Origin: an uncultured Alphaproteobacteria bacterium
Lineage (GTDB): Bacteria > Pseudomonadota > Alphaproteobacteria > HIMB59 > GCA-002718135
Assembly (NCBI GenBank): GCA_902576125.1
Contig: CACGUF010000001.1
Span: 248,001 to 312,000 of the forward strand
Length of the DNA: 64,000 nucleotides
Direction: 5' to 3'
This document shows positions 26,893 through 35,797 of this stretch, one piece after another; the first letter of the stretch is position 1, and each line of letters begins with the position of its first letter. Under the pieces are notes generated by a model. The model ran no database searches, was not told the DNA's origin, and saw only the letters and a program-made list of their open reading frames with translations. The position numbers and the translations under genes were made by a program.

Positions 26893-27636
26893 ATGTCAGA
26901 AGATTCAATAATTTCATTACAAAATGTAAACAAATGGTTTGGTGAATTCCATGTTCTTAAAGATGTGGATCTTGAAGTTAAAAAGAAAGAAAGAATTGTT
27001 GTTTGTGGTCCATCAGGATCAGGAAAATCAACAATGATCAGATGTATAAATAGATTGGAAGAACATCAAGAGGGCACTATTATTGTTGATGGCATTGAAC
27101 TTACAGGCAATTTAAAAAATATTGATAGCGTAAGAAAAGAAGTTGGAATGGTTTTTCAACAATTTAATCTTTTTCCTCACTTGTCTGTAAAAGAAAATAT
27201 TACTCTAGCTCCGATATGGGTAAAAAAAATGCCTAAAGCTGAAGCAGAAGAATTAGCAATGCAACAACTTGAAATTGTTAAAATACCTGAACAGGCTGAT
27301 AAATACCCAGGACAACTTTCTGGAGGTCAACAACAAAGAGTTGCAATAGCTAGATCACTTGCTATGAAACCTAACATCATGCTTTTTGATGAACCTACTT
27401 CTGCATTAGATCCCGAAATGATTAAAGAAGTATTAGATGTCATGATTGATTTGGCAGAAGGTGGTATGACTATGATAGTTGTGACTCATGAGATGGGTTT
27501 TGCAAAAACTGTTGCAGATAGGATGGTTTTTATGGACGAAGGCAGAATTGTTGAAGAAGCTGTGCCTGATAAATTCTTTAATAATCCAGAAAGTGATCGT
27601 ACAAAACTTTTCTTAAGTCAAATTCTTAATCATTAA
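26893..27636 (+). CDS. aapP: General L-amino acid ABC transporter ATP-binding protein AapP
   Basis: AapP powers amino acid uptake by the AapQ-AapM channel. From the ATG at 26893 the protein has 247 residues: Walker [10 protein letters not shown] (39-47), Q-loop near FQQFNLFPH, signature LSGGQQQR (142-149), Walker B with [10 protein letters not shown] (164-173) and the switch histidine in VTHEMGFA. The frame is open further upstream into aapM, but the ATG one base after the aapM stop gives the normal family N-terminus. Its end overlaps the convergent alaX gene by 11 bases. Confidence 0.96.
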   Translation: MSEDSIISLQNVNKWFGEFHVLKDVDLEVKKKERIVVCGPSGSGKSTMIRCINRLEEHQEGTIIVDGIELTGNLKNIDSVRKEVGMVFQQFNLFPHLSVKENITLAPIWVKKMPKAEAEELAMQQLEIVKIPEQADKYPGQLSGGQQQRVAIARSLAMKPNIMLFDEPTSALDPEMIKEVLDVMIDLAEGGMTMIVVTHEMGFAKTVADRMVFMDEGRIVEEAVPDKFFNNPESDRTKLFLSQILNH

Positions 27637-28327
27637 GTAAAATATTTACTCTTCGGTTCATCTTCCCTTTATTTTCTATTTTGCCTATTTTAATTTTACC
27701 AATTTCTATTGTTGATTTAACATGCGTTCCACCACATGGCTGAAAATCTATATTCCCAATTTTAACAAATCTTAATTTTCCATCAATTTTTGGAGGTTTA
27801 ACAGACATCGTTCTAACAAGTTCTGGTTTATTCTCCAATATTTTACTATCTATGTACTCGTAAATGATTTCATGATCTTGCTTCATTAATTCATTAATTT
27901 TTTTCTGAAGTTCTTCTTTATTTATTTCTTTTTCTGGATCATTAAAATCTAATCTACTTTTCTCATAGCCAATTTGACCCCCAGTAACTCCAAGAGGTAT
28001 TGATGCACACATTAAATGTAATGCACTATGCATCCGCATATATTTGTATCTTTTGTCCCAATTTATTCTTGCTGTTATTTTTTGATTTATGCTTAAACCA
28101 TCAATATTTTCTAATATATTTTTTATTGAATCATCTACTTTTATTGTCTCCCTTACATCTATTCTTTTGCCATCAGCTATTATTTCCCCTAAATCTCCCG
28201 GTTGACCACCGCTTTTCCCATAAAATATGGTATCTTTTAATTCTATCGAATTATTTTCTTTATTTATTTCTTTTATTTTTGTCTCTATTTCTTTTGTATA
28301 TGCATCTTCTTCAAATATTTTTGCCAT
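27626..28327 (-). CDS. Alanyl-tRNA editing protein AlaX
   Basis: The 233-residue protein is a stand-alone AlaRS-type editing domain that hydrolyses mischarged Ser-tRNA(Ala) or Gly-tRNA(Ala). The zinc ligands are present as HSALH (H100, H104) and CGGTH (C198, H202), and GKSGGQPGD (37-45) is the glycine-rich substrate loop. Length fits the AlaX-M type, which lacks a C-terminal extension. The minus-strand gene is divergent from umuD, and its 3' end overlaps aapP by 11 bases. ThrRS-type editing is excluded by the GGQPGD and CGGTH arrangement. Confidence 0.9.
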   Translation of the reverse strand: MAKIFEEDAYTKEIETKIKEINKENNSIELKDTIFYGKSGGQPGDLGEIIADGKRIDVRETIKVDDSIKNILENIDGLSINQKITARINWDKRYKYMRMHSALHLMCASIPLGVTGGQIGYEKSRLDFNDPEKEINKEELQKKINELMKQDHEIIYEYIDSKILENKPELVRTMSVKPPKIDGKLRFVKIGNIDFQPCGGTHVKSTIEIGKIKIGKIENKGKMNRRVNILLND

Positions 28328-28388
28328 AATTTTTTTTAACAGATTTTCACATTATTATGTTGACTTTTTTATCAATCTAAATAAATTA

Positions 28389-28403
28389 GAACAAAACAAG
28401 AAC
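28389..28403 (+). promoter_or_regulatory. LexA box (SOS operator) upstream of umuD
   Basis: GAAC-AAAACAA-GAAC is an exact match to the alphaproteobacterial LexA consensus GAAC-N7-GAAC (direct repeat GTTC-N7-GTTC on the other strand). It lies 65 bases before the umuD start, next to a candidate -10 TATAAT at 28424-28429, so bound LexA would block the promoter. Divergent alaX could also be affected, but its start is 62 bases away on the other side. Confidence 0.88.
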
Positions 28404-28467
28404 AGTATTATATTTATATTAAATATAATTATTGTTTATCAATTACTTAAATAGATTTTTTAAAAAT

Positions 28468-28911
28468 ATGAATGAGAAAAATATATTATCCATTATCAAT
28501 ATAAGAAATAGTAAAAATGTTACTACACCTTTATTTTTAGACTCTGTATCAGCAGGTTTTCCTTCTCCAGCAACTGATTATTTGGAAAATAAACTTGATT
28601 TAAATGAGTATCTTGTAAAGCACCCTGCAGCTACTTTTATTGTAAAAGCAAGCGGACCTTCAATGATAGAAGCTGGAATTTTATCAGGAGATTTACTGAT
28701 TGTTGATAGAAGTATTACGCCAAAAAATGATAATATTGTTATAGCTTCTGTGCTTGGCGATCTAACAGTAAAAAAGCTACGTAAGAAAGGGTCTGTGTTA
28801 TTTTTAGTTTCAGCTAATAATGAATATCCTAGTATTGAGGTAAAAGAAGAGATGGAGTGTTTTATATGGGGGGTTGTAACTTATGTCATACACAAAGCAA
28901 TTACAAGATAA
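28468..28911 (+). CDS. umuD: UmuD-like SOS mutagenesis protein (S24 peptidase)
   Basis: UmuD is the self-cleaving subunit of DNA polymerase V. Numbered from the ATG at 28468 (147 residues), it has the Ala-Gly cleavage site in SVSAGFPSPA (A29-G30), catalytic S65 in GPSMIEAGI and K102 in DLTVKKL, matching the LexA/UmuD serine-lysine dyad. An in-frame ATG at 28432 adds 12 residues but would leave almost no leader behind the -10 at 28424. The 29-base overlap with umuC indicates coupling, and the GAAC-N7-GAAC box shows SOS control. Confidence 0.92.
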   Translation: MNEKNILSIINIRNSKNVTTPLFLDSVSAGFPSPATDYLENKLDLNEYLVKHPAATFIVKASGPSMIEAGILSGDLLIVDRSITPKNDNIVIASVLGDLTVKKLRKKGSVLFLVSANNEYPSIEVKEEMECFIWGVVTYVIHKAITR

Positions 28912-30187
28912 TCACTCTTCTTTGGATAATTCTATCGCTTTGATAGATTGTAATAATTTTTATGCATCTTGTGAGAGAATATTTAATCCAAAATTAATAA
29001 GAAAACCTATTGTTGTCCTATCAAATAATGATGGGTGCATAATTACAAGATCAGCAGAGGCTAAAAAGTTAGGGATTAAAATGGGTGAACCATACTTTAA
29101 GGCAAAGAGAATTATTGATAAAAATAACGTAAAGGTTTTTTCTTCTAATTATTCCTTATATGGAGATATTTCTCAACGAGTCATGGAAATCTTAGCAAGA
29201 TTTGCTCCAGATATAGAAATTTATTCAATAGATGAAGCTTTTTTGGGATTAAATGGTTTTAAGAACTATGAATTAAATACCTACTGCAGTTACATACGTC
29301 GCACTATAAAACAATGGGTAGGTATTCCGGTCAGTATAGGTATAAGCTCAACAAAAACACTTTCAAAAATTGCAAATAATTTAGCAAAAAAAAATAAAGA
29401 GTATGATGGTGTGTGCATATTAAAAACTTGGTTTGAAATAAATGAGGTCTTAAAATTAACTCCTATAGAAGACGTCTGGGGAATTGGAAGGCGTCTGTCT
29501 ATTTTTTTACAAAAATATAATATCAAAACTGCATATGATTTTATTCAACTTGATAAAGGATGGGTAAGAAAAAATATGGGGGTAGTAGGGGAAAAAACAT
29601 TTTTAGAACTTTGTGGAGTATCCTGTATTGAATTAGATTTAATTCCATCAGATAAAAAAAGCTGCTGTGTTTCGCGTTCGTTTAGTAAACCAATAGAAAC
29701 AATTTATGACTTAGAGGAATCTGTTTCAGCTTATGGAACAAGAGTTTCGGAAAAGATAAGGGAAGAAGGTTTGGTAGCAGAGTCAATGGGCGTTTTTGTT
29801 CTTACAAATTATTTTAACAGGAAAGAGAAACAGTATTCAAACTCAATTAAATTGCAGCTACCTTTTCCAACTAACAACAGTATTAAGATTGTGAAACGCG
29901 CATTACAAGGAATAAGAAAAATATATCGTGAAGGATATCGCTATAAAAAAGCAGGAGTAATTTTATACGGTTTAAGTAAATCAAATCATGTAAAAGGTCT
30001 TTTGGATTACGATAGAGAAAGCTCAGACATGATTATGAATACAATGGATAGAATTAATGAACGTTATGGTAGTTCTACGATTAGACTAGCATCTGAAGGT
30101 ATTGAAAAATCATGGAGAATGAGGCGCGAGAGTGTATCTCCATGTTATACAACGAATTTTGATGACTTAGTTGAGGTAAAAATTTAG
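28883..30187 (+). CDS. umuC: DNA polymerase V catalytic subunit UmuC
   Basis: UmuC is a Y-family translesion polymerase. The 434-residue protein has ALIDCNNFYASCERIFNP near the N-terminus (first catalytic Asp), SIDEAFLGL (catalytic Asp-Glu pair), SIGISSTKTLSKIANNLAKK and the helix-hairpin-helix part ending GIGRRLSIFL. Length is standard (about 420-430). It begins 29 bases inside umuD. Its stop shares TTAG with the convergent small gene downstream. A polymerase V operon is not expected in every streamlined marine genome. Confidence 0.95.
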   Translation: MSYTKQLQDNHSSLDNSIALIDCNNFYASCERIFNPKLIRKPIVVLSNNDGCIITRSAEAKKLGIKMGEPYFKAKRIIDKNNVKVFSSNYSLYGDISQRVMEILARFAPDIEIYSIDEAFLGLNGFKNYELNTYCSYIRRTIKQWVGIPVSIGISSTKTLSKIANNLAKKNKEYDGVCILKTWFEINEVLKLTPIEDVWGIGRRLSIFLQKYNIKTAYDFIQLDKGWVRKNMGVVGEKTFLELCGVSCIELDLIPSDKKSCCVSRSFSKPIETIYDLEESVSAYGTRVSEKIREEGLVAESMGVFVLTNYFNRKEKQYSNSIKLQLPFPTNNSIKIVKRALQGIRKIYREGYRYKKAGVILYGLSKSNHVKGLLDYDRESSDMIMNTMDRINERYGSSTIRLASEGIEKSWRMRRESVSPCYTTNFDDLVEVKI

Positions 30188-30516
30188 TCTTTGTTTAAAT
30201 CACAATCAGTTAGATCCATTGACTGAGATTCAATAAGTTCAATGTATCCCAAAATCTTTTTTTTATTAACTTTACCATAACGAACAAAACCACCCTTATA
30301 AACATCTAGATTTTCTGGATTTATAGAGAGATATAAGCAGGCATAATCAAATGCTTGTTCAATAGGAGCACTAGGCAAAATAGAATCTCTCAGCTCTTCC
30401 CATAATTTTAATCTATCTATATCAGAGGTATTTTGAAGATATTCTTTAGATAAGGTTGATTTTGAAAAAATAAAAACTGACAAAAAAATAGTAATAAATT
30501 TTATAAATAAATACAT
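30184..30516 (-). CDS. Small secreted protein of unknown function
   Basis: The 110-residue protein starts with a signal peptide (hydrophobic residues about 3-16, cleavage plausible after STLS or SKST). The mature part is acidic, with a WEELRDSILPSAPIEQAFDYACLYL segment, an N-P-E-N-L turn, a short basic strand (GGFVRYGKVNKKKI) and a C-terminal cysteine. Two cysteines (in YACLYL and TDCDL) could form a disulfide. I do not recognise a family. It may be transcribed toward umuC, sharing four stop-codon bases with it. Confidence 0.6.
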   Translation of the reverse strand: MYLFIKFITIFLSVFIFSKSTLSKEYLQNTSDIDRLKLWEELRDSILPSAPIEQAFDYACLYLSINPENLDVYKGGFVRYGKVNKKKILGYIELIESQSMDLTDCDLNKD

Positions 30517-30588
30517 GATAATCTTCTAAAGTCTTAAAAATATAAAAAAATAATAAAAATTAATAACAATATTGGAGAAAAAATATAA

Positions 30589-30663
30589 TGGCTCCCCGGG
30601 CCGGGCTCGAACCAGCGACCGATCGGTTAACAGCCGATTGCTCTACCACTGAGCTACCGAGGA
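30589..30663 (-). tRNA. tRNA-Asn (anticodon GUU)
   Basis: On the minus strand, acceptor stem TCCTCGG pairs with CCGGGGA (one G-U), the anticodon loop is CTGTTAA (anticodon GTT), and the T arm contains GGTTCGAGCC. Discriminator G and CCA are encoded. It lies 48 bases downstream of tRNA-Cys in the same direction, so the two may be co-transcribed. Confidence 0.97.
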
Positions 30664-30711
30664 ACACAATTTAGCTGTTAATAAAAAAAAGAAAAAAAAA
30701 CAAGTAAAATT

Positions 30712-30785
30712 TGGAGGCTCGGAGCGGAATCGAACCGCTGTGCAAGGCTTTGCAGGCCCCTACATCACCACTCTGCCACCGAGCC
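30712..30785 (-). tRNA. tRNA-Cys (anticodon GCA)
   Basis: On the minus strand, acceptor GGCTCGG pairs with CCGAGCC, the anticodon loop is CTGCAAA (anticodon GCA), and the T arm contains GGTTCGATTCC. Discriminator U, as required for Cys, is followed by an encoded CCA. Confidence 0.97.
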
Positions 30786-30911
30786 AATTTTTTGGATAAT
30801 TAATCTGTTATTAACTTCAAGTCAATTAATCAAAATTTGTTAATGAAAAAAATAAAAACATATCAATTTTTAACCTAATTATGTATATGAAAGTCTTAAA
30901 AATATCCTTTA

Positions 30912-31568
30912 ATGAACATGAATTTAGTCAAAAATCGAGAGGTGATGATAGAAAATCAGCTTAGACCAAATAAAATAACAAATATTACAATTTTGGAAAT
31001 TTTTAATTCAGTTTTTAAAGAAAAATTCATATCAGAAGATAAATTAAACATTTGTTATTCTGATCAAGATATATCAGTAAAGGACTCTAGAGGATATCTT
31101 AAAAATCTTCATTTAGCTCAAATTTTACATTTTGCTGAAATACAAAACCATGAAAAAGTATTGCACATTGGTGGACTAACAGGATATCTTTCAGTTTTAA
31201 TATCAAAATTATGTAAAGAATTATACGTTACAGATGAAGATGATGAATGCTTGGAAAAAATAAACAGTAATTTTTTTGAAAATAAAGTTACCAATGGTTA
31301 TGTTTTTAAAAAAAATTTTTCTGAGGGCTTATCAAATAAAGCGCCATTTGATTTAATAATAATTGACTGTCCACAATATAATATTAATCTTGATTTACTA
31401 AATCAAATAAATGTGGAAGGTAGAATATTATATATTGAAAAATTAAATGATGAACTATCTAAAGCTTATAGAGTGACTAAGTATAAAAATAATTATTCTA
31501 AAGATTTCTTATTTGACGTTTTTTCTAATTTTTATCTTACTAAAAAAACAGAAAGTTTCAATTTCTAA
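30912..31568 (+). CDS. PCMT-like methyltransferase upstream of tolC
   Basis: The 218-residue protein is a divergent member of the protein-L-isoaspartate O-methyltransferase family. It has a recognisable SAM motif I (VLHIGGLTGYLSVLISKL) and an acidic strand end (YVTDEDDE), but the motif departs from the canonical E-x-G-x-G-S-G-Y-Q found in the second copy at 46218. A gene of this kind directly before tolC is a standing arrangement in alphaproteobacteria, so the slot is conserved even though repair activity is doubtful. It ends with a one-base overlap with tolC. ATGs at 30912 and 30918 are both possible starts. Confidence 0.75.
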   Translation: MNMNLVKNREVMIENQLRPNKITNITILEIFNSVFKEKFISEDKLNICYSDQDISVKDSRGYLKNLHLAQILHFAEIQNHEKVLHIGGLTGYLSVLISKLCKELYVTDEDDECLEKINSNFFENKVTNGYVFKKNFSEGLSNKAPFDLIIIDCPQYNINLDLLNQINVEGRILYIEKLNDELSKAYRVTKYKNNYSKDFLFDVFSNFYLTKKTESFNF

Positions 31569-32851
31569 TGTTAAAAGTATTTTTTATTTTTCTTCTTTTT
31601 TTTTATAAATCTGCTTTTTCAATTGATATTGATGAAACAATAAAAAGCACAATCGAAAATAATCCAAAAGTTAAAATTGCATTTGAAAAATTAACAGAGT
31701 CTAGAGAATTAGTTGTAAATGCTAATAATCAAAAACTACCTACTATAACAAGTACAATATCAGGAACATACTCAACATCTGATTCAACAACTTCTACAGC
31801 AACCACTACTCCTGAAACTTTTACTGACAAATATAAATTATCTCTTAGTCAAAATTTGTATGATGCAGGAGAAAAAAATTTAGAAATAGAAAGATCAAAA
31901 TTATTGTATGAAAAAGAAGTAATAAATTTTAAAGTAACCATACAAAACCTTATCTTAAGTGCAATTGAAGGATATTTTACAGTAATCAATTATGAAAAAT
32001 CTCTTGAGGCAAGTAATAAAAACTTTGACTCAGTGTCACGTTTTTTAGATGAAACAAAAACAAAATTTAATTTAGGCTCGGCTACTCTTTATGACTTGCA
32101 AAATGCAGAGTCAGCTTATGCAATAGCTGAGACTAATTTATTTATAGCAGAGCAAAACTATCAAGTTAGTAAAATTACATTCAATAGAATTGTTGGTTTA
32201 GAGGCAACTAATTTAAAGGATGTAATTGATTTGAACCAAAAAATTGATTTAAAAACATTTATTAAAAATGTTGAGCAAAATAATTTTTCTTTAGCTCTTC
32301 TTAAAAATGAAATTTTAAATACGACCATTCTTCTATCTAAAGAAAAACTAAACAATAAACCTTCATTAGATCTAAGTACATCTATAGAATATTCTGATTC
32401 AGGAAGAATTGACTCTGGTACTGAAAAAACTAATGGTACCATTGGATTGACTTTATCTATCCCGATATTTCAGCAAAATAATGATAAGTCTGATATTAGA
32501 AAATATCAATCTCAACTTTTACAGGCTGAACTATCTTTAGAGGATTCACAACAAGATTTAAGAATACAGGCTACAAATTTATACAAAAATTTTTTAATTA
32601 GTAAGTCAAATATTGATTCAAATAATAAACAATTACAGTCAATTCAAACATCTCTAGATAGTATAAAAGAAGAGTATAATATTGGCACTAAAACAATAAC
32701 TGACTTAATAGATGCTGAAAGTGAGCTTCTTAGTGTTAATGTAAATTTATTTAGTTCAAAAAAAGATATGATCTTAAACTATTTCAATATTATAGCTCTT
32801 GAAGGTTCTCTAATTTCATCTTTTGAAAAATATTTGCCAAATTACAATTAA
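31568..32851 (+). CDS. tolC: TolC family outer membrane efflux protein
   Basis: TolC forms the outer-membrane exit duct for type I secretion and drug efflux. The 427-residue protein has a signal peptide (about 1-18, ending AFS), then two similar halves rich in long heptad-containing helices, with the repeated N-L-G-S-A-T/N-I-G-T-K-T-I turn (KFNLGSATLYDLQNAESAY in the first half, EYNIGTKTITDLIDAESELL in the second). It is close to the usual mature length. It overlaps the PCMT-like gene by one base and is followed by the popZ-like gene. Confidence 0.9.
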   Translation: MLKVFFIFLLFFYKSAFSIDIDETIKSTIENNPKVKIAFEKLTESRELVVNANNQKLPTITSTISGTYSTSDSTTSTATTTPETFTDKYKLSLSQNLYDAGEKNLEIERSKLLYEKEVINFKVTIQNLILSAIEGYFTVINYEKSLEASNKNFDSVSRFLDETKTKFNLGSATLYDLQNAESAYAIAETNLFIAEQNYQVSKITFNRIVGLEATNLKDVIDLNQKIDLKTFIKNVEQNNFSLALLKNEILNTTILLSKEKLNNKPSLDLSTSIEYSDSGRIDSGTEKTNGTIGLTLSIPIFQQNNDKSDIRKYQSQLLQAELSLEDSQQDLRIQATNLYKNFLISKSNIDSNNKQLQSIQTSLDSIKEEYNIGTKTITDLIDAESELLSVNVNLFSSKKDMILNYFNIIALEGSLISSFEKYLPNYN

Positions 32852-32889
32852 TCTTTAGTATTTGTTATTCTTAATCTATAAGTGATTTT

Positions 32890-33168
32890 ATGACCAATAA
32901 TGACTCTATAAAAGATACACTCGATGTAATTAGAAGAGCATTAGAGGATGAAAATGATTTTACTCAAAAAAATAACAACATCTTAATTCTTAACAAAAAA
33001 ATTAATAATGATGGAACTGTTAAACTGTTAAATAAATCAGATGATTTAAATGAAATTCATAGAGTTATAGATGAAAAACTTACTGATTTATTAGAAAAAA
33101 AAATGAATAAAATTTTAGAAAAAGAACTACCAATCATACTTGACAATTATTTCAAAAATAAAAAATAG
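32890..33168 (+). CDS. PopZ-like (DUF2497) polar organizing protein
   Basis: The 92-residue protein has the two ends of the PopZ/DUF2497 family: an N-terminal SIKDTLDVIRRALEDEND helix, corresponding to the partner-binding I-L-x-x-I-R-R-x-x-x-D/E-D/E pattern, and a C-terminal pair of helices (LTDLLEKKMNKILEKELPII, LDNYF) used for self-assembly. The acidic proline-rich linker that makes Caulobacter PopZ about twice as long is almost missing. Position between tolC and valS is the family's usual place. PopZ gathers chromosome-anchoring factors at the pole; whether this short form does the same is inference. Confidence 0.72.
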   Translation: MTNNDSIKDTLDVIRRALEDENDFTQKNNNILILNKKINNDGTVKLLNKSDDLNEIHRVIDEKLTDLLEKKMNKILEKELPIILDNYFKNKK

Positions 33169-33169
33169 T

Positions 33170-35797
33170 ATGCAGCTTCCAAAATTTTTTAATTTTTTAG
33201 AAGATGAAAAAGTAATTTACGATGATTGGGAACGCTCCAATAGTTTTAAATCTAAGAAGAGCAAAGAATCATACTCTATAATGATGCCTCCACCAAATGT
33301 AACAGGAAGTCTTCATATGGGACATGCCCTCACTTTTACTATTCAGGATATCTTAATACGCTATCACAGAATGAAAGGAAAAGAAGTATTATGGCAGGCA
33401 GGAACGGATCACGCAGGAATTGCAACTCAAATGGTTGTTGAGAGAAAATTAGCTAAAGAAGGTCTAGACAGAAGAGTTTTGGGAAGGCAAAAATTTATTG
33501 AAAAAGTTTGGGATTGGAAGAAAGAGTCAGGAGGTGCTATTAATACCCAATTAAGAAGACTGGGCGCATCTGCTGATTGGTCTCGAGAGAGATTTACAAT
33601 GGATAAAAATCTTTCTGATGCTGTTAGAAAAGTATTTGTTGATTTATATCAGGAAGGTATAATTTATAGAGATAAAAGATTAGTTAATTGGGATCCAAAA
33701 TTACTAACTGCAATTTCAGACTTAGAAGTTGAACAAAGAGAACAAGAGGGCAGTCTTTGGCATGTTAAATACCCTATAGACTCCGAGAACTTTATTGTAG
33801 TTGCTACAACTAGACCAGAAACAATGTTAGGAGACTCAGCAGTTGCCGTACATCCCGAAGATTTAAAACACAAGCATTTGATTGGCAAAAGTTGTACTTT
33901 GCCTATAGTTGACAAAGAAATACCAATTATTGCTGATGAGTATGCAGATCCTGATAAAGGATCAGGTGCTGTTAAAATTACACCAGCCCATGATTTTAAT
34001 GATTTTGAGGTAGGTAAAAGACATCAGTTAGAATTTATAAATATATTTGATCAGCATGCAAAAATTAATAAGAACGCTCCTTTAAAATTTCAAAATTTAG
34101 ACAGATTTGAGGCAAGAAAATTAATATTAGAAGAACTTACGAAATTAGGACTTCTTATTAAACAAGAAAAACAAGACATGGTAGTTCCATATGGAGATAG
34201 ATCAGGAGTTGTAATTGAGCCTTGGTTAACAGATCAATGGTTTTGCAATGCCAAAAAATTATCTATTGATCCTATTAATTCAGTTAAAAAATCTCATACA
34301 AAATTTGTACCAAAAAATTGGAAAAATACTTTCTATAACTGGATGGATAACATTCAACCCTGGTGCATTTCAAGACAATTATGGTGGGGTCATCAGATTC
34401 CAGCTTGGTACGGTCCAGATAAAAAAAGTTTTGTTGCACTTTCACAAGATGAAGCTAAATCAATGGCTAAAGATCATTATGGTAAAGAAGTTGAATTAAT
34501 TCAAGATGAAGATGTTTTAGATACCTGGTTTTCTTCTGCTCTTTGGACATTTTCTACACTAGATTGGCCTAAAAAAACTTATGAATTGGAACGTTTTTAT
34601 CCCGGAAATGTATTGGTAACTGGATTTGATATAATATTTTTCTGGGTCGCCAGAATGATGATGATGGGCTCATACTTTATGAAAGAAACTCCATTTAAAG
34701 ATGTTTATATTCATCCATTAATTAGAGATGATAAGGGTCAAAAAATGTCCAAATCAAAAGGAAATATTATTGATCCATTAGATTTACTTGATAAATATGG
34801 TGCTGATACACTTCGTTTTACTTTAACTGCATTATTAAATCCTGGCAGAGATGTGAAACTAGCTGAAGATCGTATTAAAGGATATAAGTCATTTACAAAT
34901 AAAATATGGAATGCTGCAAATTTTTTAAATTTAAAAAATGTTATTTTTGTAGATAATTTAGATAATCAAATTATAAAATTAGATACAAGCAAATGGATAT
35001 GTAAAGAATTTGAAGAAGTTCAAAAAAAATATTTTGAAAATATAGAAAAATATCAATTTCATGAAATTGCAAGTTTAATTTATCATTTCACATGGCATAC
35101 ATATTGTGATTGGTATATTGAGTTTATAAAGATTGATTTTGATGATGAGCATAATTCTGAAGAAACTAAAAGAGTTGCAGGGTGGGTCTTTATTCAAATT
35201 TTAAAACTGCTTCATCCCATAATGCCTTTTATTACTGAAAAATTGTGGGTATCTCTTGTAAATAAAGAAAAATTTTTAATGAATCAAAACTTTACAACAA
35301 TTCAATATAACACAACCTTTAATGAAAGTAGAAAGTATATTCTAAAAATTATTGAAGTAATGACATCATTAAGAAATTTAAGGGCAAATTTAAATATTTC
35401 ATACAAAAATGAAATAAATGTACAATTGGACACAAATAATAATAATTTAAAAAATTTTTGTATTAATTTTCAAAAAAAATTACAAAAACTGATAAAAATT
35501 AAATCAATTAAATTTGAAAAAATTAAATCACAAAAAAAATCAGCTTTTATTGTTTTAAATGATATTACTATTTTAGTACCTCTTGAAGGAATAGTTGATA
35601 CAGAAAAAGAAATATTAAAATTACAGGATAAAAAGTATACTCATGAAGAAAAGTTAAAACAAGTTTTGGATAGACTAAATAATAAAGCTTTTATTGATAA
35701 AGCACCAGATAATGTAATAGATAATTATAAACTTCAAGAGAAAGAAATTAATTCTTCTATTGAAAAAATTAATGAAATAATGAATACTATTAAATAA
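33170..35797 (+). CDS. valS: Valyl-tRNA synthetase
   Basis: ValS attaches valine to tRNA-Val. From the ATG at 33170, one base after the popZ-like stop, the protein has 875 residues. PPPNVTGSLHMGHA carries the HIGH-type motif (HMGH, 49-52), and KMSKSKGN lies near residue 525. The editing domain blocks (ATTRPETMLGD, GSGAVKITPAHDFNDFEVG), anticodon domain and a C-terminal coiled coil with many lysines are in normal order. A TTG at 33140 would extend it by ten residues inside popZ but is less likely. Confidence 0.97.
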   Translation: MQLPKFFNFLEDEKVIYDDWERSNSFKSKKSKESYSIMMPPPNVTGSLHMGHALTFTIQDILIRYHRMKGKEVLWQAGTDHAGIATQMVVERKLAKEGLDRRVLGRQKFIEKVWDWKKESGGAINTQLRRLGASADWSRERFTMDKNLSDAVRKVFVDLYQEGIIYRDKRLVNWDPKLLTAISDLEVEQREQEGSLWHVKYPIDSENFIVVATTRPETMLGDSAVAVHPEDLKHKHLIGKSCTLPIVDKEIPIIADEYADPDKGSGAVKITPAHDFNDFEVGKRHQLEFINIFDQHAKINKNAPLKFQNLDRFEARKLILEELTKLGLLIKQEKQDMVVPYGDRSGVVIEPWLTDQWFCNAKKLSIDPINSVKKSHTKFVPKNWKNTFYNWMDNIQPWCISRQLWWGHQIPAWYGPDKKSFVALSQDEAKSMAKDHYGKEVELIQDEDVLDTWFSSALWTFSTLDWPKKTYELERFYPGNVLVTGFDIIFFWVARMMMMGSYFMKETPFKDVYIHPLIRDDKGQKMSKSKGNIIDPLDLLDKYGADTLRFTLTALLNPGRDVKLAEDRIKGYKSFTNKIWNAANFLNLKNVIFVDNLDNQIIKLDTSKWICKEFEEVQKKYFENIEKYQFHEIASLIYHFTWHTYCDWYIEFIKIDFDDEHNSEETKRVAGWVFIQILKLLHPIMPFITEKLWVSLVNKEKFLMNQNFTTIQYNTTFNESRKYILKIIEVMTSLRNLRANLNISYKNEINVQLDTNNNNLKNFCINFQKKLQKLIKIKSIKFEKIKSQKKSAFIVLNDITILVPLEGIVDTEKEILKLQDKKYTHEEKLKQVLDRLNNKAFIDKAPDNVIDNYKLQEKEINSSIEKINEIMNTIK

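Noticed and set aside
28000..28454. Two plus-strand open frames opposite alaX and in the umuD leader
   Set aside because: Low-complexity leucine/phenylalanine-rich translations, antisense to the well supported alaX, no ribosome binding site.
33140..33169. TTG start extending valS into the popZ-like gene
   Set aside because: The ATG directly after the popZ-like stop is better placed, and the added residues are unlike the family.
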